DNA of 64,000 nucleotides from Salvator merianae (GCA_003586115.2 QVOM02000126.1:11353978-11417977), one strand, 5' to 3'; shown: positions 33,089 through 44,436, counted from the stretch's first letter. Notes: generated by a model from the letters alone, not told the origin. Numbers and translations: made by a program.

Positions 33089-33689
33089 TTTTTATCCTGC
33101 CCTATACCTGAAGGTCTCAGGGTAGGTTTCAACAATAAAAACAGAATGAAAATCCACACATTAAAAACAGTAACAGTTCCTGAGATAGGCTTTTAGGAAA
33201 TATGGGACTCAGGACTTTGCACAGTTTACCACTTGTGCAAAATACAAAGATTATCTCACATGCTGCAGCCCTTTGGTTCACCTGCAAAAAAGCCAGGATC
33301 TTTGCCTGCTAAAATGTGAAATAAAGTGTCATACTTGTTGGAATTCTAACTCAGAAAACATTTCAAAATGACTCTGCAACAAGGAATTTGGAATTTGTGC
33401 AAGCCATGGTGTCATTCTTGTGCAAACTGAGTGTACTAAGCTTAAAGCCTGTCTAAATTTAGCAACAAAAAGTCTACGACTTGGTCCTGGAATTTTATAT
33501 TTTGTCAGAAGGAGGAATATAGTCTGGATCTCTAGGTAGGTTAAAACAGAAGCAAATTTTCCAAGCAGAGTAGAAAGATTTTGTAATGGTTATGTGAACT
33601 AATGCTCAACAGTGCCCTACCATGAATTGTGAACAGATTATTTAACAGGTTAAACTGATTTTTAAAACAAGAAACTTACGTAATTTGAA

Positions 33690-34660
33690 GTTACTGCCTT
33701 CAGGGTGGAGAAATAGGCAGGATGCCTCTAAAGACCATTTGCAGGGAGTTGAGAGCAGGTGAAGGTTTTGCCTTTTTATTCTGTTTGTGATGCTCAGAAG
33801 CAATTGGTGGGCCACTGTGTGTGACAGGATGCTGGATTAGACAGGCTATAGTCTGTGATCAAGCATGGGTCTTCTTACATTCTTATAAGGTTAGACAAAT
33901 TATTGGAGGACTGATATATCAATGCTACTAGAATGGATGCCAGGTTGAAGAGATAGGCAGAATGCCTCCAAAGACACGGTGGCGCAGAAGGCTAAGGCAC
34001 TGATCTTTCAATAGGAGGATCGGAGTTCAAGGCCCCTGTCTGCCGTGTAGAGGGGATGAGCGCCCTCTACTGGCCTCTAGCTCCAGCCAACCTAGCTGTT
34101 CGAAAGCAAGTAATTGCAAGTAGATAAATAGGGAGCATCACATTGTGTGATGCGGAAGATAGACAGATGTAAGCCGTCGGGCGAAAAATAACCTTGTAAG
34201 CCGCTTTGAGTCAGCTTCGGCCGAGAAAAGCGGGGTATAAAAACCAAGTTCTTCTTCTTCTTCAATTTCAGGGAGTTGAGAGCAGGTAAAGATTTTGCCT
34301 TTGTCTTCTGCTTGAGATGCCCGAAAGCAACTGGTCGGCCATTGTGTGAGGCAGGATGCTGGACTAGATGGGCTGTGGCCTAATCCAGCAGGCTCCTCTT
34401 ATGTTCTTATAAGGTTAGATAAATTCATGGAGGACAGGTATATCAGTGGTTACTAGAATGGATGCTTAGGTATTGTGTCTGGGTTGGAGAGATAGGCAGG
34501 ATGCCTCTAAAAGCCATTTGCAGGGAGTTGAGAGCAGGGGAAGGTTTTTGCCCTGCTTGAGAATGCCCGGAAGCAAGTGGTGGGAAACTGGGTGAGACAG
34601 GATGTTGGACTAGATGGGCTGTGGCCTGACCCAGCAGTGCTCTTGTGTCCTTATGTTATT
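33690..34660 (+). mobile_element. Three CR1-type 3' ends in tandem, one split by a SINE
   Basis: Unit 1 ends near 33890 (CTTCTTACATTCTTATAAGG). Unit 2 starts TTATTGGAGGACTGATATAT, is broken at 33972 by a SINE, resumes at 34264 (AATTTCAGGGAGTTGAGAGC) and ends near 34410. Unit 3 ends TGCTCTTGTGTCCTTATG at about 34656. Confidence 0.8.
33973..34263 (+). mobile_element. tRNA-derived SINE with (TTC)n tail, copy 2
   Basis: Same family as at 27197: ACACGGTGGCGCAGAAGGC, GATCGGAGTTCAAGGCC and GCGGGGTATAAAAACCAAG, then a short TTC tail. It interrupts the CR1 at CCTCCAAAG, so its left end is certain. The tail is about 16 bp, against 117 bp in copy 1. Confidence 0.9.
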
Positions 34661-35505
34661 ACCCAATGCTTTCTTTTTAGGTACAGTATTACCTTCTTTG
34701 GGTTTTAATAACTTCCTCTTCCCCCCTTTTAAAATACGATGTTTATACCTGTAGAAAGTTCCACAACCTATATCTCAAAAGGCCACTGATAACTGGGCCA
34801 TCCAACAGACCTGTGGTCATTTTTGACCATGTGAGTCCGTGTGTGCATTTTGCTCCATTTGCTTTAGGGTATATTCATGTGCGGTTTGGCAAAGCATTTA
34901 TTCGCATCATATTCAGTCTTCAGCCTTTCAGTTTAAAACAGGGACATTTGGGGTCTCTGTGGAAGGAAAATGGCAAGCAGCTCAAAGCATAAAAAGAAGA
35001 CAGAGATGGTGCCATTTCCCAGAACAGGAGTTGTTTGGATGATGATTGCAGAAACCAGAAGAGCCCAGAGAGCTGCAAACAACCTTGTGGGAATTGATGT
35101 TCTGAAGTGGTGTTGAAATAGGGTGTGATGTCCCGCCCAATCCAAACCAGAAATAAAAAGTTTATTTGCTGAGAAAATATCCTTTGTTCCAAAAGACAAG
35201 TTGGACTAGACTGTTAATTGCAAAAGCACTCTTTTCCTACTTCCATGCACAATTATAGCAACTTAGTGTCCTTTTTATTTAACATAACAGTACTGCAGCA
35301 TCCAAGGTCCTGTCCATCTGGAGTCCTTGTGGTACTATAGGTCATAAATTTTAATTCAACATTTCACACCTTTGTCTACACATTCTCACATATGTCTTCT
35401 GTGATTCTGTAGCTGTACATTTATCTATCATGCCCCATTGCCCAGTCATTATGGCTACAGCGTAGCTACACTTTATAGTTCTAGTAAACATTCAATACCT
35501 AATAC
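34661..35505. other. Intergenic DNA, nothing recognised
   Basis: No gene or repeat identified; short frames on both strands without motifs. Confidence 0.5.
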
Positions 35506-35507
35506 AA

Positions 35508-36190
35508 GAACATAAGACCATAAAAGGAATCCTGCTGGATCAGGCCACAGTCCAACTAGTCCAGCATTCCATCTCTTACATTGGCCCACCATTTGTTTCT
35601 GTGTACCTCAAGCAGAAGACAAAGGCAGAACCTTCACTTGCTCTCAACTCCCCACAAATGGCCTTTAGAGGCATCCTGCCTGTCCATTCAACCTGGAGGC
35701 ATCCATTCTAGTAGCCATTGATACACTTGTCCTCCATGAATTCATCTAACCTTATAAAAAATTAAGGGGAGCTGTGCTGGATCAGGCCACAGCCCATCGA
35801 GTTCAGCATCCTGTCTCACACAGTTGCCCACCAATTCCTTCTGGGCATTTTCAAGCAGAAGGCAAAGACAAAACCTTCAACTGCTCTCAACTACCTGCAA
35901 ATGGCCTATGGAGGCATCTTGCCTATCTCTCCAACCTGGAGGAGTTACCTGGGCATCCATTCGACCTGAGCATCCATTTTAATATCCATTGATACACCTG
36001 TCCTCCATGAATTTGTCTAATCCTTTCTTAGAACTATCCAGGTTGATTGCTGTCACCATCTCTTCTGGTAGTAAATTCCATAGACTGATGACCCTCTGGT
36101 GAAAAAATGCTTCCCCTTGTGGGCACGAACTCTTCTACCCATCAGCTTCATAGAGCGCCCCCAGTCCTAGTGTTGTGTGATAGAGAAAAG
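35508..36190 (-). mobile_element. Two CR1-type 3' ends, head to tail
   Basis: Units start AAGAACATAAGACCATAAAA and, at about 35757, AAAAATTAAGGGGAGCTG. The second runs further inward (GTAGTAAATTCCATAGACTG, AGTCCTAGTGTTGTGTGATA). The 36191-36277 stretch carries a short + oriented CR1 end, CTCCTCTTATGTTCTTATG. Confidence 0.8.
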
Positions 36191-36277
36191 GATCTTAGGG
36201 TTTTGGTGACAGCACAATGAACGTGTCGACCCTGTGTGCAGCGGCAGTGATCTAGCAGGGCTCCTCTTATGTTCTTA

Positions 36278-36861
36278 TGTCTTATTATGCAGTGCTCTAC
36301 GCGGAAGACTTACAGAAACATTCCCGTGAAGTAGAAAAATAAACTCTCTAAGCAGCAGAGTTAACTATAAAGCTCAGTCTTTATTGTTGCTTAAGTTCCA
36401 TAGTAAAAATTGCTAAGTAGGATAAAAAGCAGTTGCACTGTACATTGTAGTAGCAGTATCAAATAATCTTCAGTACAGCATAGTCTGGATACAGAATCAT
36501 GATTATGAATGAAAGAGTATGAATCAAAGAAAGAATCAATGAATGAATATGAATGCTTCATGTCACATATAATATCCAAGCATAGGATTACATCATTGTT
36601 ATTGTTATTATTCAACTTAGTTATACACAATTATGTTCCCAGGCTAGGGTTCTCATGGATAAGCACATGTCGTTATCTGTATTGTACTAGACAAAACATT
36701 TCTATTTCTAAGAAGCTGGTTGTTGACTAGTTCAGTAACTTTCCATTTAGCAAAGATAACATGACTGTAGAATAGAAAAACAGGATATAGTAAAAACAGG
36801 AAATTGTCAAGAATGGAAACTGGCATTAGCTTATGGCCTATACAGAATCCATATTCTGACA
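36278..36861 (-). mobile_element. Solo LTR inserted in a CR1 3' end
   Basis: Bounded by TGTCTTATTATG and CATATTCTGACA and flanked by a 4-bp direct repeat CTTA (36274-36277, 36862-36865). Right-end sequence and the stretch CGGAAGACTTACAG relate it to the LTRs at 31973 and 32710. AATAAA on the - strand is at about 36378. No internal genes. Confidence 0.6.
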
Positions 36862-37286
36862 CTTATCTAGAATGGATTCCTCCGCACTGCCTCTAAAATG
36901 GACAGACAAGCAGGATGCCTTTGAAATGGGCTGTGGCTGGATCCAACAGGGCTCCTCAAATGTTCTTATGCCCAGTCACTCCTTTGACATTTTCATTGGA
37001 TTCTAACTGCTGAAAATTCTTCCTACTAAGCTCATCCCTCCTGTTTTCCACTGTGTTGTTTCTAGGGATGTGCAAAATGCTGTTTTGAATGGTTTGTCAT
37101 GCATTTCAGATGACCATGCCCCTCTTACCTCGCTCACTTTGCACCCGGCTGATCTTTCTAGTCTGTTTTGCAGACTGGAGGAGGTGGGGTTGCCCACTGC
37201 TGCATTGGTCCCAAAGAGAATGATTTTGGGCGTGCGTAACCTTTCTCCAGGCCCTACCTGGGCTCTAAACAATGAATAAAGAATAA

Positions 37287-37705
37287 TAATCATAGAATCA
37301 TAGAGTCGGAAGGGACCTCCAGGGTCATCAAGTCCAACCCCTGGCTCAATGCAGGATTCACTAAACCATCCCAGACAGATATTTGTCCAGCCTCTTCTTG
37401 AAGACCTCCAGCAAAGGAGAGCTCACCACCTCCTGTGGCAACCTGTACCAATGACTGATCGTCCTTCCTGTCAGAAAGTTTTTTCCTAATATCTAGTCTG
37501 TATCTACTCCCTTGAAGAACCATCCCATTGTTTCTAGTGCTTCCTTCTCATGTAAGTGAGAATAGGGCCAATCCCTCTGCACTATGACAGCCCTTCAGGT
37601 ACTTGAAAACAGCTATCATTTCCCCTATCAGTCTTCTCTTCTGCAGGTTAGACATTCCTAAATCCTTTAACCAATCCTTGTAGGACATGGTTTGCAGATC
37701 ACTCA
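37287..37705 (-). mobile_element. CR1 copy (ATAGAATCATAG subfamily)
   Basis: Starts AATAATCATAGAATCATAG and continues GGAAGGGACCTCCAGGGTC, then TCTTCTTGAAGACCTCCAGC, CAGAAAGTTTTTTCCTAATA and TTCAGGTACTTGAAAACAGC. This is the longest uninterrupted copy of this subfamily here. Confidence 0.88.
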
Positions 37706-37714
37706 CCATTTTGA

Positions 37715-37945
37715 AAGAAGAGTTGTTTTCGTACCCCGCTTGTCTCACCCTGAGGGGACTCAAAGTGGCTGACAAACCTCCTGTTCTTCTCCCCACAACA
37801 GACACCTTGTGAGGCAGGTGGGGCTGTGAGGACTCAGCTCAGAGCTGTGACGAGCCCAAGGTCACCCAGCTGGCTTCATGTCTAGTGCAGACTCGAACTG
37901 GGAGAGTTCCAGATAAGAATCTGACATGCTAACCACAAGGCCAAA
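37715..37945 (-). mobile_element. tRNA-derived SINE
   Basis: Read on the - strand it has GTGGTTAGCATGTCAGATTC (A box) and TCCCAGTTCGAGTCTGCAC (B box). It then has CCAAGGTCACCCAGCTGG in complement and a 3' end whose + strand is TACCCCGCTTGTCTCACCC. It abuts the CR1 end at 37.7 kb. A body fragment of the same kind is at 40655-40735. Confidence 0.65.
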
Positions 37946-38493
37946 CTGTATTCAGTTGTTCATAGGCCTGACAGGGGCTGGACCACGTTGGACCATGTGA
38001 TGTCACATTCACTGTTGAATTATTTACACTTTCTGGAGTTGGCATGGCCTTGGGAATGTCCAAGAGGCTTCTAAATGAGTCTTGTGTTGCGATGATGTCA
38101 CTGCACGAAGCCAAGCTATGGAGTTTGTCCTCCTTCAGAGTTCCAGAAGCCATGAGGGGGAATCCGACCACAAGCTATTGCAGGTTTCTTCACCCTCTAA
38201 GGGCACAGTGAATCACACACAGGTGTGCCTAACATTGGGCCCTTCTTTGAGTGTGAGCAACTCTTTCAAAATGTTTCAAAGCAGTCTTTGCACACTCCTA
38301 ACAAAGTCTGAACATGATTTGCTCACAGCTGTGAAGTAAAGAGGACTGGAGCCTTGAACCAATTCTCCCATTTCTCAAGCAGATTAGTTTAGCGTGCAGG
38401 CACCCCAAATAATTTCCATACCCCAAAGTTCATATTCCCACTTGCCCTGAAAGAAAAATCAGCACCCTGGCTTCTTCCAGAAATCAGGCAAGA

Positions 38494-39372
38494 GTGAAAT
38501 CTCACAACTGCTTTTTAGATGAACTTGTGTATGAGCATTCTGTGACAGACCCGGACAAAGTTCTTGGGGTTCTGGTGGACAGTTCAATGAAGGTGTTGAC
38601 CCAGTGCACAGCAGCAGTAAAAAAAATAAATTCAGTGCTAGGGGTAATTAAGAAGGGAATAGAAAATAAGTCAGTAAGTGTCGTTGTGCCTCTTTATGAA
38701 TCTATGGTGAGGCTACATGTGGACTATTGTGTACAATTCTGGTCACCTCACCTCAGAAAGGATATTGTGAAACTGGAGAAGGTGCAAAAAAGGGCAACCA
38801 GAATGATCAAGGGGTTGGAACACCTTCCTTACAAAATCAGGCTGCAACGCCTTGGCCTCTTCAGCCTTGAAAAGCAGCATTTAAGAGGAGACCTGACTGA
38901 AGTATATAAAATCACACATGGTGTGGAAAAGGTGAATAGAGAAAAATTATTCTCTCTATTGGCTCAACATTAGGACCAGGGAGCAGTCTCTGAAGCTTAT
39001 GGGTAGGAGAGTTAGGACCAACAAGGGGAAGTATTTTTTCACCCAGAGGGTCATCGGTCTGTGGAATTTATTACCGGATGAGGTGGTGACAGCCATCAGC
39101 CTGGACAGCTTTAAGAAGGGATTGGACAGATTCATGGAGGTCAGGTGTATCGATGGTTACTAAAATGGATGCTCAGGTATCACCTCCAAGTTGGAGTGAC
39201 AGGCAAGATGCCTCTTAATGCCATTTTCAGGGAGTCAAGAGTTTTACCTTCATCTTCCACTTGAGAATGCCCAGAAACAACTGATGGACCACTGTGTGAG
39301 AGAAAATGGTGGACTAGATGGGTTGTGGCCTGATCCAGCAGGGCTCCGCTTACGCTATGTTCTTCTATGCTG
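38494..39372 (+). mobile_element. CR1-type LINE with reverse-transcriptase C-terminal remnant
   Basis: A 159-codon frame at 38494-38973 contains DKVLGVLVDSSMKV, CTAAVKKINSVLGVIKKGI, PLYESMVRLHVDYCVQFW and LEKVQKRATRMIKGLEHLP. These are the thumb and C-terminal motifs of CR1-clade ORF2. Downstream non-coding sequence (AGGAGAGTTAGGACCAACAA, then GGACTAGATGGGTTGTGGCC, ending about 39372) shows that the many short repeats across the window are 3' ends of this same LINE. The catalytic reverse-transcriptase core and endonuclease are absent, so this copy is dead. Confidence 0.9.
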
Positions 39373-40340
39373 CTGAGTAGTGTTTGGGACCTGGGTGAAT
39401 GGAGCAGGAAGGCTGTGTGGTGAATTGCCGCTTGCACCTTTTACTAAGTACCCGCCCAGGGATGCTACTAGCATTGGCAGATTACTGCTGTCACTCTTGA
39501 ACTGAAAATCCCCAAAGCAAAAGAGTATTATGAAGTTCTGTGTCAGTGGATTTCCTCCATTAAGATCCTAATTTGGTGTTTATGTGTGTTTTATTTAGGG
39601 TTGCCAAAAGCTGTAGAAAATCTGCCAAACATTAGATACACCTTGTTTTCCCTCCCCAGCTTTTACTATGGCTAAGTTGATTGGTTAAGCAATTTCTGTT
39701 TTCAGTCTGATAAGTATCATAGCTAGTAAAGAGGAAAAATGTTCTGAAAAGCATCTGATAAGTCTATGCTTATTTGTTGTTTTCTGAGTGGTTGAAACAA
39801 AGAACAGTGTTCAGTTTAATAACCTTGTGATGTTGTATGCAAATAGCTGAAAGACAACAAAACTAAAATATTTTTTAATGAATCTTTTTTCAGCAGGACA
39901 TTTCAGCTCCCTTAGGATGACCTTCTCGGGATACAAATTGAAATTGTTATTAATTCTAGATTTATGATTTTAGGATTCATTCCTTGAGCCTTTTATCCTT
40001 TCTATAACATTCAACCTTATTTTACGATAAGAAAACTTGAAACAAATGGAGTTTAGTTCTGGGGATATGATTATTTGCTAACAACAACACTAGAGGGCAC
40101 TCTTGTTTTAGAAATGTAAGGGTTTAAATGAATTTTAAAGAGACCGGTACTTAACTGTACAAATGTGTTCAGAACAGTACCATTTCACTTACTCTATGTT
40201 GTTACGCATTTACAAATCATGTTATCTATTAAAAGGCTAGGATAAGCTGTTATGTAGCCAATCGCTTTCCTTTTTTAACAAACCATATTCGAAAATCAGG
40301 AGCGATTATCTTTCGAGTGGCCTTTATTTACTGCGTTTTT

Positions 40341-40529
40341 GTTGTTGTTGGGTACCACTGAATCATGGCCAAGTCCTGGTTGACTGCATGGGCACCTCTA
40401 TGCCATTTTCTTGGCAGAGATGCAGAAGTGCTTTGCCATTGCCTACTTCTGTGGAGAGACTAGGGACCGAACCAGGAACCTTCTGCTCTCCAGGCAGTTT
40501 GCTCTACCACTGAGCTACAGTCACTCCCG
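40341..40529 (-). mobile_element. tRNA-related SINE (monomer)
   Basis: On the + strand it runs GGGTACCACTGAATCATGGC, CATTTTCTTGGCAGAGATGC, CAGGAACCTTCTGCTCTCCA, then TTTGCTCTACCACTGAGCTA. The last part is the complement of a tRNA-like A-box head. Same family as the dimer at 52691. Confidence 0.7.
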
Positions 40530-40825
40530 ATCCACATCCATACACTGCACAGCATAGATGTGTATGACAGATCCCAGCAAGCCTCATTGCAGAATAGCCA
40601 GTGTTGATGACTTTCATGTCAAGTGAACTGAAGGCAAAGTACAACAGGATTCTCACAATTTTCCTCACAACGGTCCTCTGAGGTTAGATTAGTAAATGGC
40701 CCAAGGTCAACTAGCAAGCCTCATTTCTGGGTAACGATGTAAATGTTGGTCCCACTTGTTAAAGTCTGATCTATCTGTTTTACCAGACAGATCAACTGTC
40801 TGTTTATCAGTGTGACCCTTAAACA

Positions 40826-41040
40826 TAAGAACATAAGAGGAGCCCTGCTGGATCAGGCCACGGCCCATCTAGTCCAGCATCCTGTCTCACCCAGTGGCCC
40901 ACCAATTGCTTCTGGGCATCTCAAGCAGAAGACAAAGGCAAAACCTTCACCTGCTCTCCACTCCCTGCAAATGGCCTTCAGAGGCATCCTGTCTGTCTCT
41001 CCAACCCAGAGGTGGTTCCCAGACATCAGCGCATCAGTTC
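40826..41040 (-). mobile_element. CR1-type 3' end
   Basis: Starts AACATAAGAACATAAGAGGA and reads GCCCTGCTGGATCAGGCCAC; ends near the CAACCCAGAGGTGGTTCC region. Among the closest to consensus of the minus copies. Confidence 0.85.
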
Positions 41041-41207
41041 TAGCAGGTTTTGAAGAATGATGGGAGACAATGACATTGGGGCACTAAAAGAATAAACAAG
41101 AGGAGCAGAAGGATAAAGATACCAGTTAATCGTTCAGAAGAACATCGGAAACCATCAATGAGTATTAAGGTATAAACTGTACCAATTGGTGTTTTTAGAA
41201 TAGCTTT

Positions 41208-41430
41208 GGCTGCGTTCACACCAAATGTTTAATCCAGCTTCAGTTCACCTTCGGAGTGGAAGAACATACCAGCAAATTGACTAGTCATTTTCTTTTCACA
41301 TTAACTAACCCCAAAGTGAATTTTCTGAGTTAGATAAAGCCAAAAGCAAACAGTTTGTGACTTTGTCAGTGTGTTAAATCACTCTCCAAGCAGACTGGAG
41401 CTGGATCAAAATTTAGGTGTGAATGCAGCC
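41208..41430. mobile_element. Inverted-repeat element, family F5
   Basis: Ends are GGCTGCGTTCACACCAAATG and TTAGGTGTGAATGCAGCC, with sub-terminal AATCCAGCTTCAGTTCACCT against ACTGGAGCTGGATCAAAAT. The same sub-terminal words occur at 58194-58407. Confidence 0.65.
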
Positions 41431-41479
41431 GTTATGTAATAGGATATTTTATACTTAATAAAAATTTAATAAAAATAAA

Positions 41480-41690
41480 TAAATAGAGGGTTTGCCAATT
41501 CTTTAAAAAGTTTGCCACCATCTCATCTCTTAGCAAACACGTCACTTTGTCTATCTCCGTCAGCTCTACCACTTTTATAGTCCGATAACAGTTATTTGCA
41601 AGGGTCAGGATGCTTTTAAATTTCCTTCTAATCGGTGTGAGATTAAGCACTGTACTTATATTCAGTCGGATTGTGCTCAAGGCCCTTTTA
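41480..41690 (-). mobile_element. L1-like ORF2 3' end
   Basis: On the - strand the frame reads VELTEIDKVTCLLRDEMVAN and FLKNWQTLYLF, the same pattern as at 2.7 and 28.9 kb. An AT-rich tail lies on its 3' side (41450-41480). Confidence 0.5.
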
Positions 41691-42285
41691 ACGGATGTAT
41701 CCGAAAAGAGACTCAAGAGTGATACCTGGCACAAAAAATACTCAGAAGATTTATTGTAAAGGAAGGCTCAGAGTTGCAGCCTATTTCAGTTTTACTTGCA
41801 ATAAATCACAGTCTTGTTCTTTGTCCTTCTGCCTTGCTATGAGGTCGACTTTGATTCCCGGGTCTCAAATCCCAAAGGATGGTGATTCTTCTGCTTGGCA
41901 GATAGGCGTCTTCTTTCTCTCAAGCCGGGCTTGCTGTCACCATGGGCCAGGCTTATCTTAATCTCTTGACCATTCACTCTTTCTGGAGCCAGAGGAAAGT
42001 ATATGGCCAGGCGGGGGCTGGGGGTGGGGGAGGGGCAGGGGCAGGGTTGGGCCGTTCCCAAGAGAAGACCACAGCAAATTGCAAGCAGATTAATTTGCAA
42101 AGATAATCATCAAGCAGAGTCATCTGCAGTAACCACTGGGTCCATTCATGTCACATTTGCTCTACAAAGGTGTCACATAGAGCAGGTGAGACATCAGACC
42201 CTAAATTATAAATAAAAATTGTATGTTCCCAAAGATGTTAATTTTAGGAAAGAGTGAGGATTCTACATTTTGTTATTGCACATTT

Positions 42286-42356
42286 TTATCAAATTCTTTC
42301 TTTTTTTCTGGCTTCTTTCTCTTCCTTCCTTCCTTTCCTTCCTTCCTTCCTTCCCT

Positions 42357-42403
<47 letters not shown>

Positions 42404-42726
42404 CTCTCTCTTTCTTTCTATCTTCCTTTCTTTCCCTCCCTTCTTCCTTTCTTTTCCTCCGTCCATTCTTTCTTTCTTAATTTCTTTCTTCTCTCTCTCT
42501 TTTTCTCCTTCCTCCCTCCCTCCCTTCCTTCCTTCCTTCCTTCCTTCCTTCCTTCCTTCCTTCCTTCTTTCTCTCTTTCTTTCTCTCTTCCTTTCTTTCC
42601 CTCCCTTCTTCCTTTCTTTTCCTCTGTCCATTCTTTCTTTCTTAATTTCTTTCTTCTCTCTCTCTTTTTCTCCTTCCTTCCTTCCTTTCTTTCTTTTTCT
42701 TCCTTCCTTCCTTCCTTTCTTTCTCC
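42286..42726. repeat. 440-bp polypyrimidine (CTTT/CCTT)n tract
   Basis: Nearly uninterrupted pyrimidines on the + strand, with CTTT, CCTT and CTCT blocks. A distinctive stretch (CTTCCTTTCTTTCCCTCCC and about 90 bases after it) appears at 42422 and again at 42587, so part of the tract was copied with a 165-bp offset. All long frames here (poly-Ser/Phe/Leu, poly-Lys/Glu) are products of the repeat. Confidence 0.97.
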
Positions 42727-43734
42727 AATCTACCTTGGATAGAGTATTCAGAAAGCTGGTGTGGAGAAGCCTAACAAAACAAAATAAAACCTCATCAGAA
42801 TTAAAACCGTAGCGAAATTTCTCCACCCATTTCTGTTTTAGCCATATATCACAAGGCCAAGCCAAGAAGGCAGGCTGATGTTGTTTTTGAAAAATGAACC
42901 AGGCTCACTGGGTGATAGATCTCCATAGGGCAAGGACTGCAAACCTGGAACTGCGAAGTACTGAAGGTGAAGATGCCATTTCTGCTGCCATTTTCGATGT
43001 CTTTTTCCAGCAAGATGTCAAGGACAGAAGGTGGAACCTCCTTCAGCTGAAGCAGGTGCTCTACAAGTGACCCACGCCCACTTTCCACCTGGGACTTCTC
43101 TCCTGCCTACGAAATTCTTTTCTGCTCTGCAGTGACGTAATTTCCTCCCATCCTCTGGGTCTTTGTTCCTGCTGCCTGACATCTGCGGAATTAAGCAGAC
43201 ACAGTTTATTTTATTCTGCTCCATCTGCAGTTGACAAAATTCTGCATCCAGCATAACCAAGAGCTCCGTATTCTATGTGCCTATCTTTCTCCAGCTTGCT
43301 TTTAATGTGAGCACCTGAGATGAAAGAAGCCAGGGCAAATACTAGAATGGGATTTGCAGTGCATTCCTGTGCCTGCTTGGGTGTTTATCCCTTTGTGCCA
43401 ATTTGTGCTTGCCATTAGGAAAGTAAAGTGCTGTGATCACACCTTGCTTTTTATTTGAATGGAGGCCATCCTGCATCTGGAGGGGTCAGGCATGAAAGTC
43501 TGTTTCCGGTTTTTCTGCGGACTTTCTTTTCTTGACTGGGACTATCTGCTATGTGGGTTATCCCAGCACTGAGTCCGTTTCTGCTGCAAGTAATGGATCC
43601 AGGCGAAGTGTGGCAGGCAAAGAAGTCTGACCCACTCGGGAGCAGGGAGGACCCCATCAGTGCTGCCGCTGCCATGCTGAGCCTTCTTGGATACCCTTGC
43701 CTGGTAAAAGGTAACCTTCAGTATGGCAGTGAGG

Positions 43735-43970
43735 GTGCCACTACTCCTGCCACTACTCCTGCCACTGCTCCTGCCGCCACTGCTGCTGTGCTACCGCTGC
43801 TGCCACCACTGCTACCGCTGCTGCTGCCGCCGCTGCCACTGCTGCCGCCGCTGCCGCCACTACCACCACTATCGCTGCCACCGCTGCCACCGCTGATGCC
43901 CCTGCTGCCCCAGCCCCTGCCCCTCTGCTTCCACAACGCTGCTGTCACCCCTCTGCTCCCACCATGCTGA
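43735..43970. repeat. Imperfect CTG/CCG/CCA triplet array
   Basis: Triplet-rich sequence such as CCACTACTCCTGCCACTACT and GCTGCTGCCGCCGCTGCCAC, on the + strand encoding Pro/Leu runs. A frame of 139 codons overlaps it, but nothing else suggests a gene. Confidence 0.85.
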
Positions 43971-44073
43971 AGTTCACTTTTACCAGGCAAAAGGGGGCAG
44001 CAATGGCATGGTAGGTGTGACCAAGCTGTTCCAGGCCAAAAACAGCCTGACTTCCCTGTATATCCCTGAGACA

Positions 44074-44215
44074 GACTGCGTCGAAACGGCGCTTACTTAT
44101 TCCACTATAGTGTGATATTCTGAAATAAAGCATGGATATTCTGGAATATCTATCTTTATTCTGGAATATCCAGATATAGCAGAATATCCAAATATAGCAA
44201 CGTCTGGATGCAGCC
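44074..44215. mobile_element. Palindromic element, family W
   Basis: Left end ACTGCGTCGAAACGG, right end AACGTCTGGATGCAGCC, with repeated TATTCTGGAATATC words. Partly degraded left arm. Confidence 0.55.
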
Positions 44216-44300
44216 ACAAACTATCTGGTTAGGATGTGACCTCAGTCTAAGGGTAAGCTCAGGTTTAGTTTAGGAAAGTTTAGGTTTGCTTTGTCCGGTA

Positions 44301-44436
44301 CTGCGTCCAGACATCTCATATTTATTCTACTATGTATGGATATTCCAGAATAAAGCATGGGTGTTTTGGAATACCCATGCTTTATTCCAGAATATCCAAA
44401 TATCGTGGAATAAGTAAGCAATGTCTGGACGCAGCC
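44301..44436. mobile_element. Palindromic element, family W (best copy)
   Basis: The left end CTGCGTCCAGACATCTCATA and the right end AAGCAATGTCTGGACGCAG are inverted repeats. The arms meet at GGGTGTTTTGGAATACCCAT. About 136 bp, capable of forming one long hairpin. Confidence 0.7.

Larger units (their letters stand above)
31740..33213. repeat. 737-bp tandem duplication, two units
   Basis: 31740-32476 and 32477-33213 align without large gaps at a constant offset of 737 bp, with only scattered substitutions. Each unit holds the last 60 bp of a CR1, about 170 bp of other sequence, a complete solo LTR and a LINE/SINE-type tail. The join reads GGGACTCAG followed by TCAGGATGC, with CAG shared at both ends. 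The divergence argues against an assembly duplicate. Confidence 0.95.

Noticed and set aside
42254..42865. Ser/Phe/Leu-rich and Lys/Glu-rich frames of 160-200 codons
   Set aside because: Products of the (CTTT/CCTT)n tract in all frames; no non-repeat domain.
43551..43970. A 139-codon Pro/Leu-rich frame and its 90-codon Gly/Ser complement
   Set aside because: Generated by an imperfect CTG/CCG/CCA triplet array; no motif outside it and no splice context.
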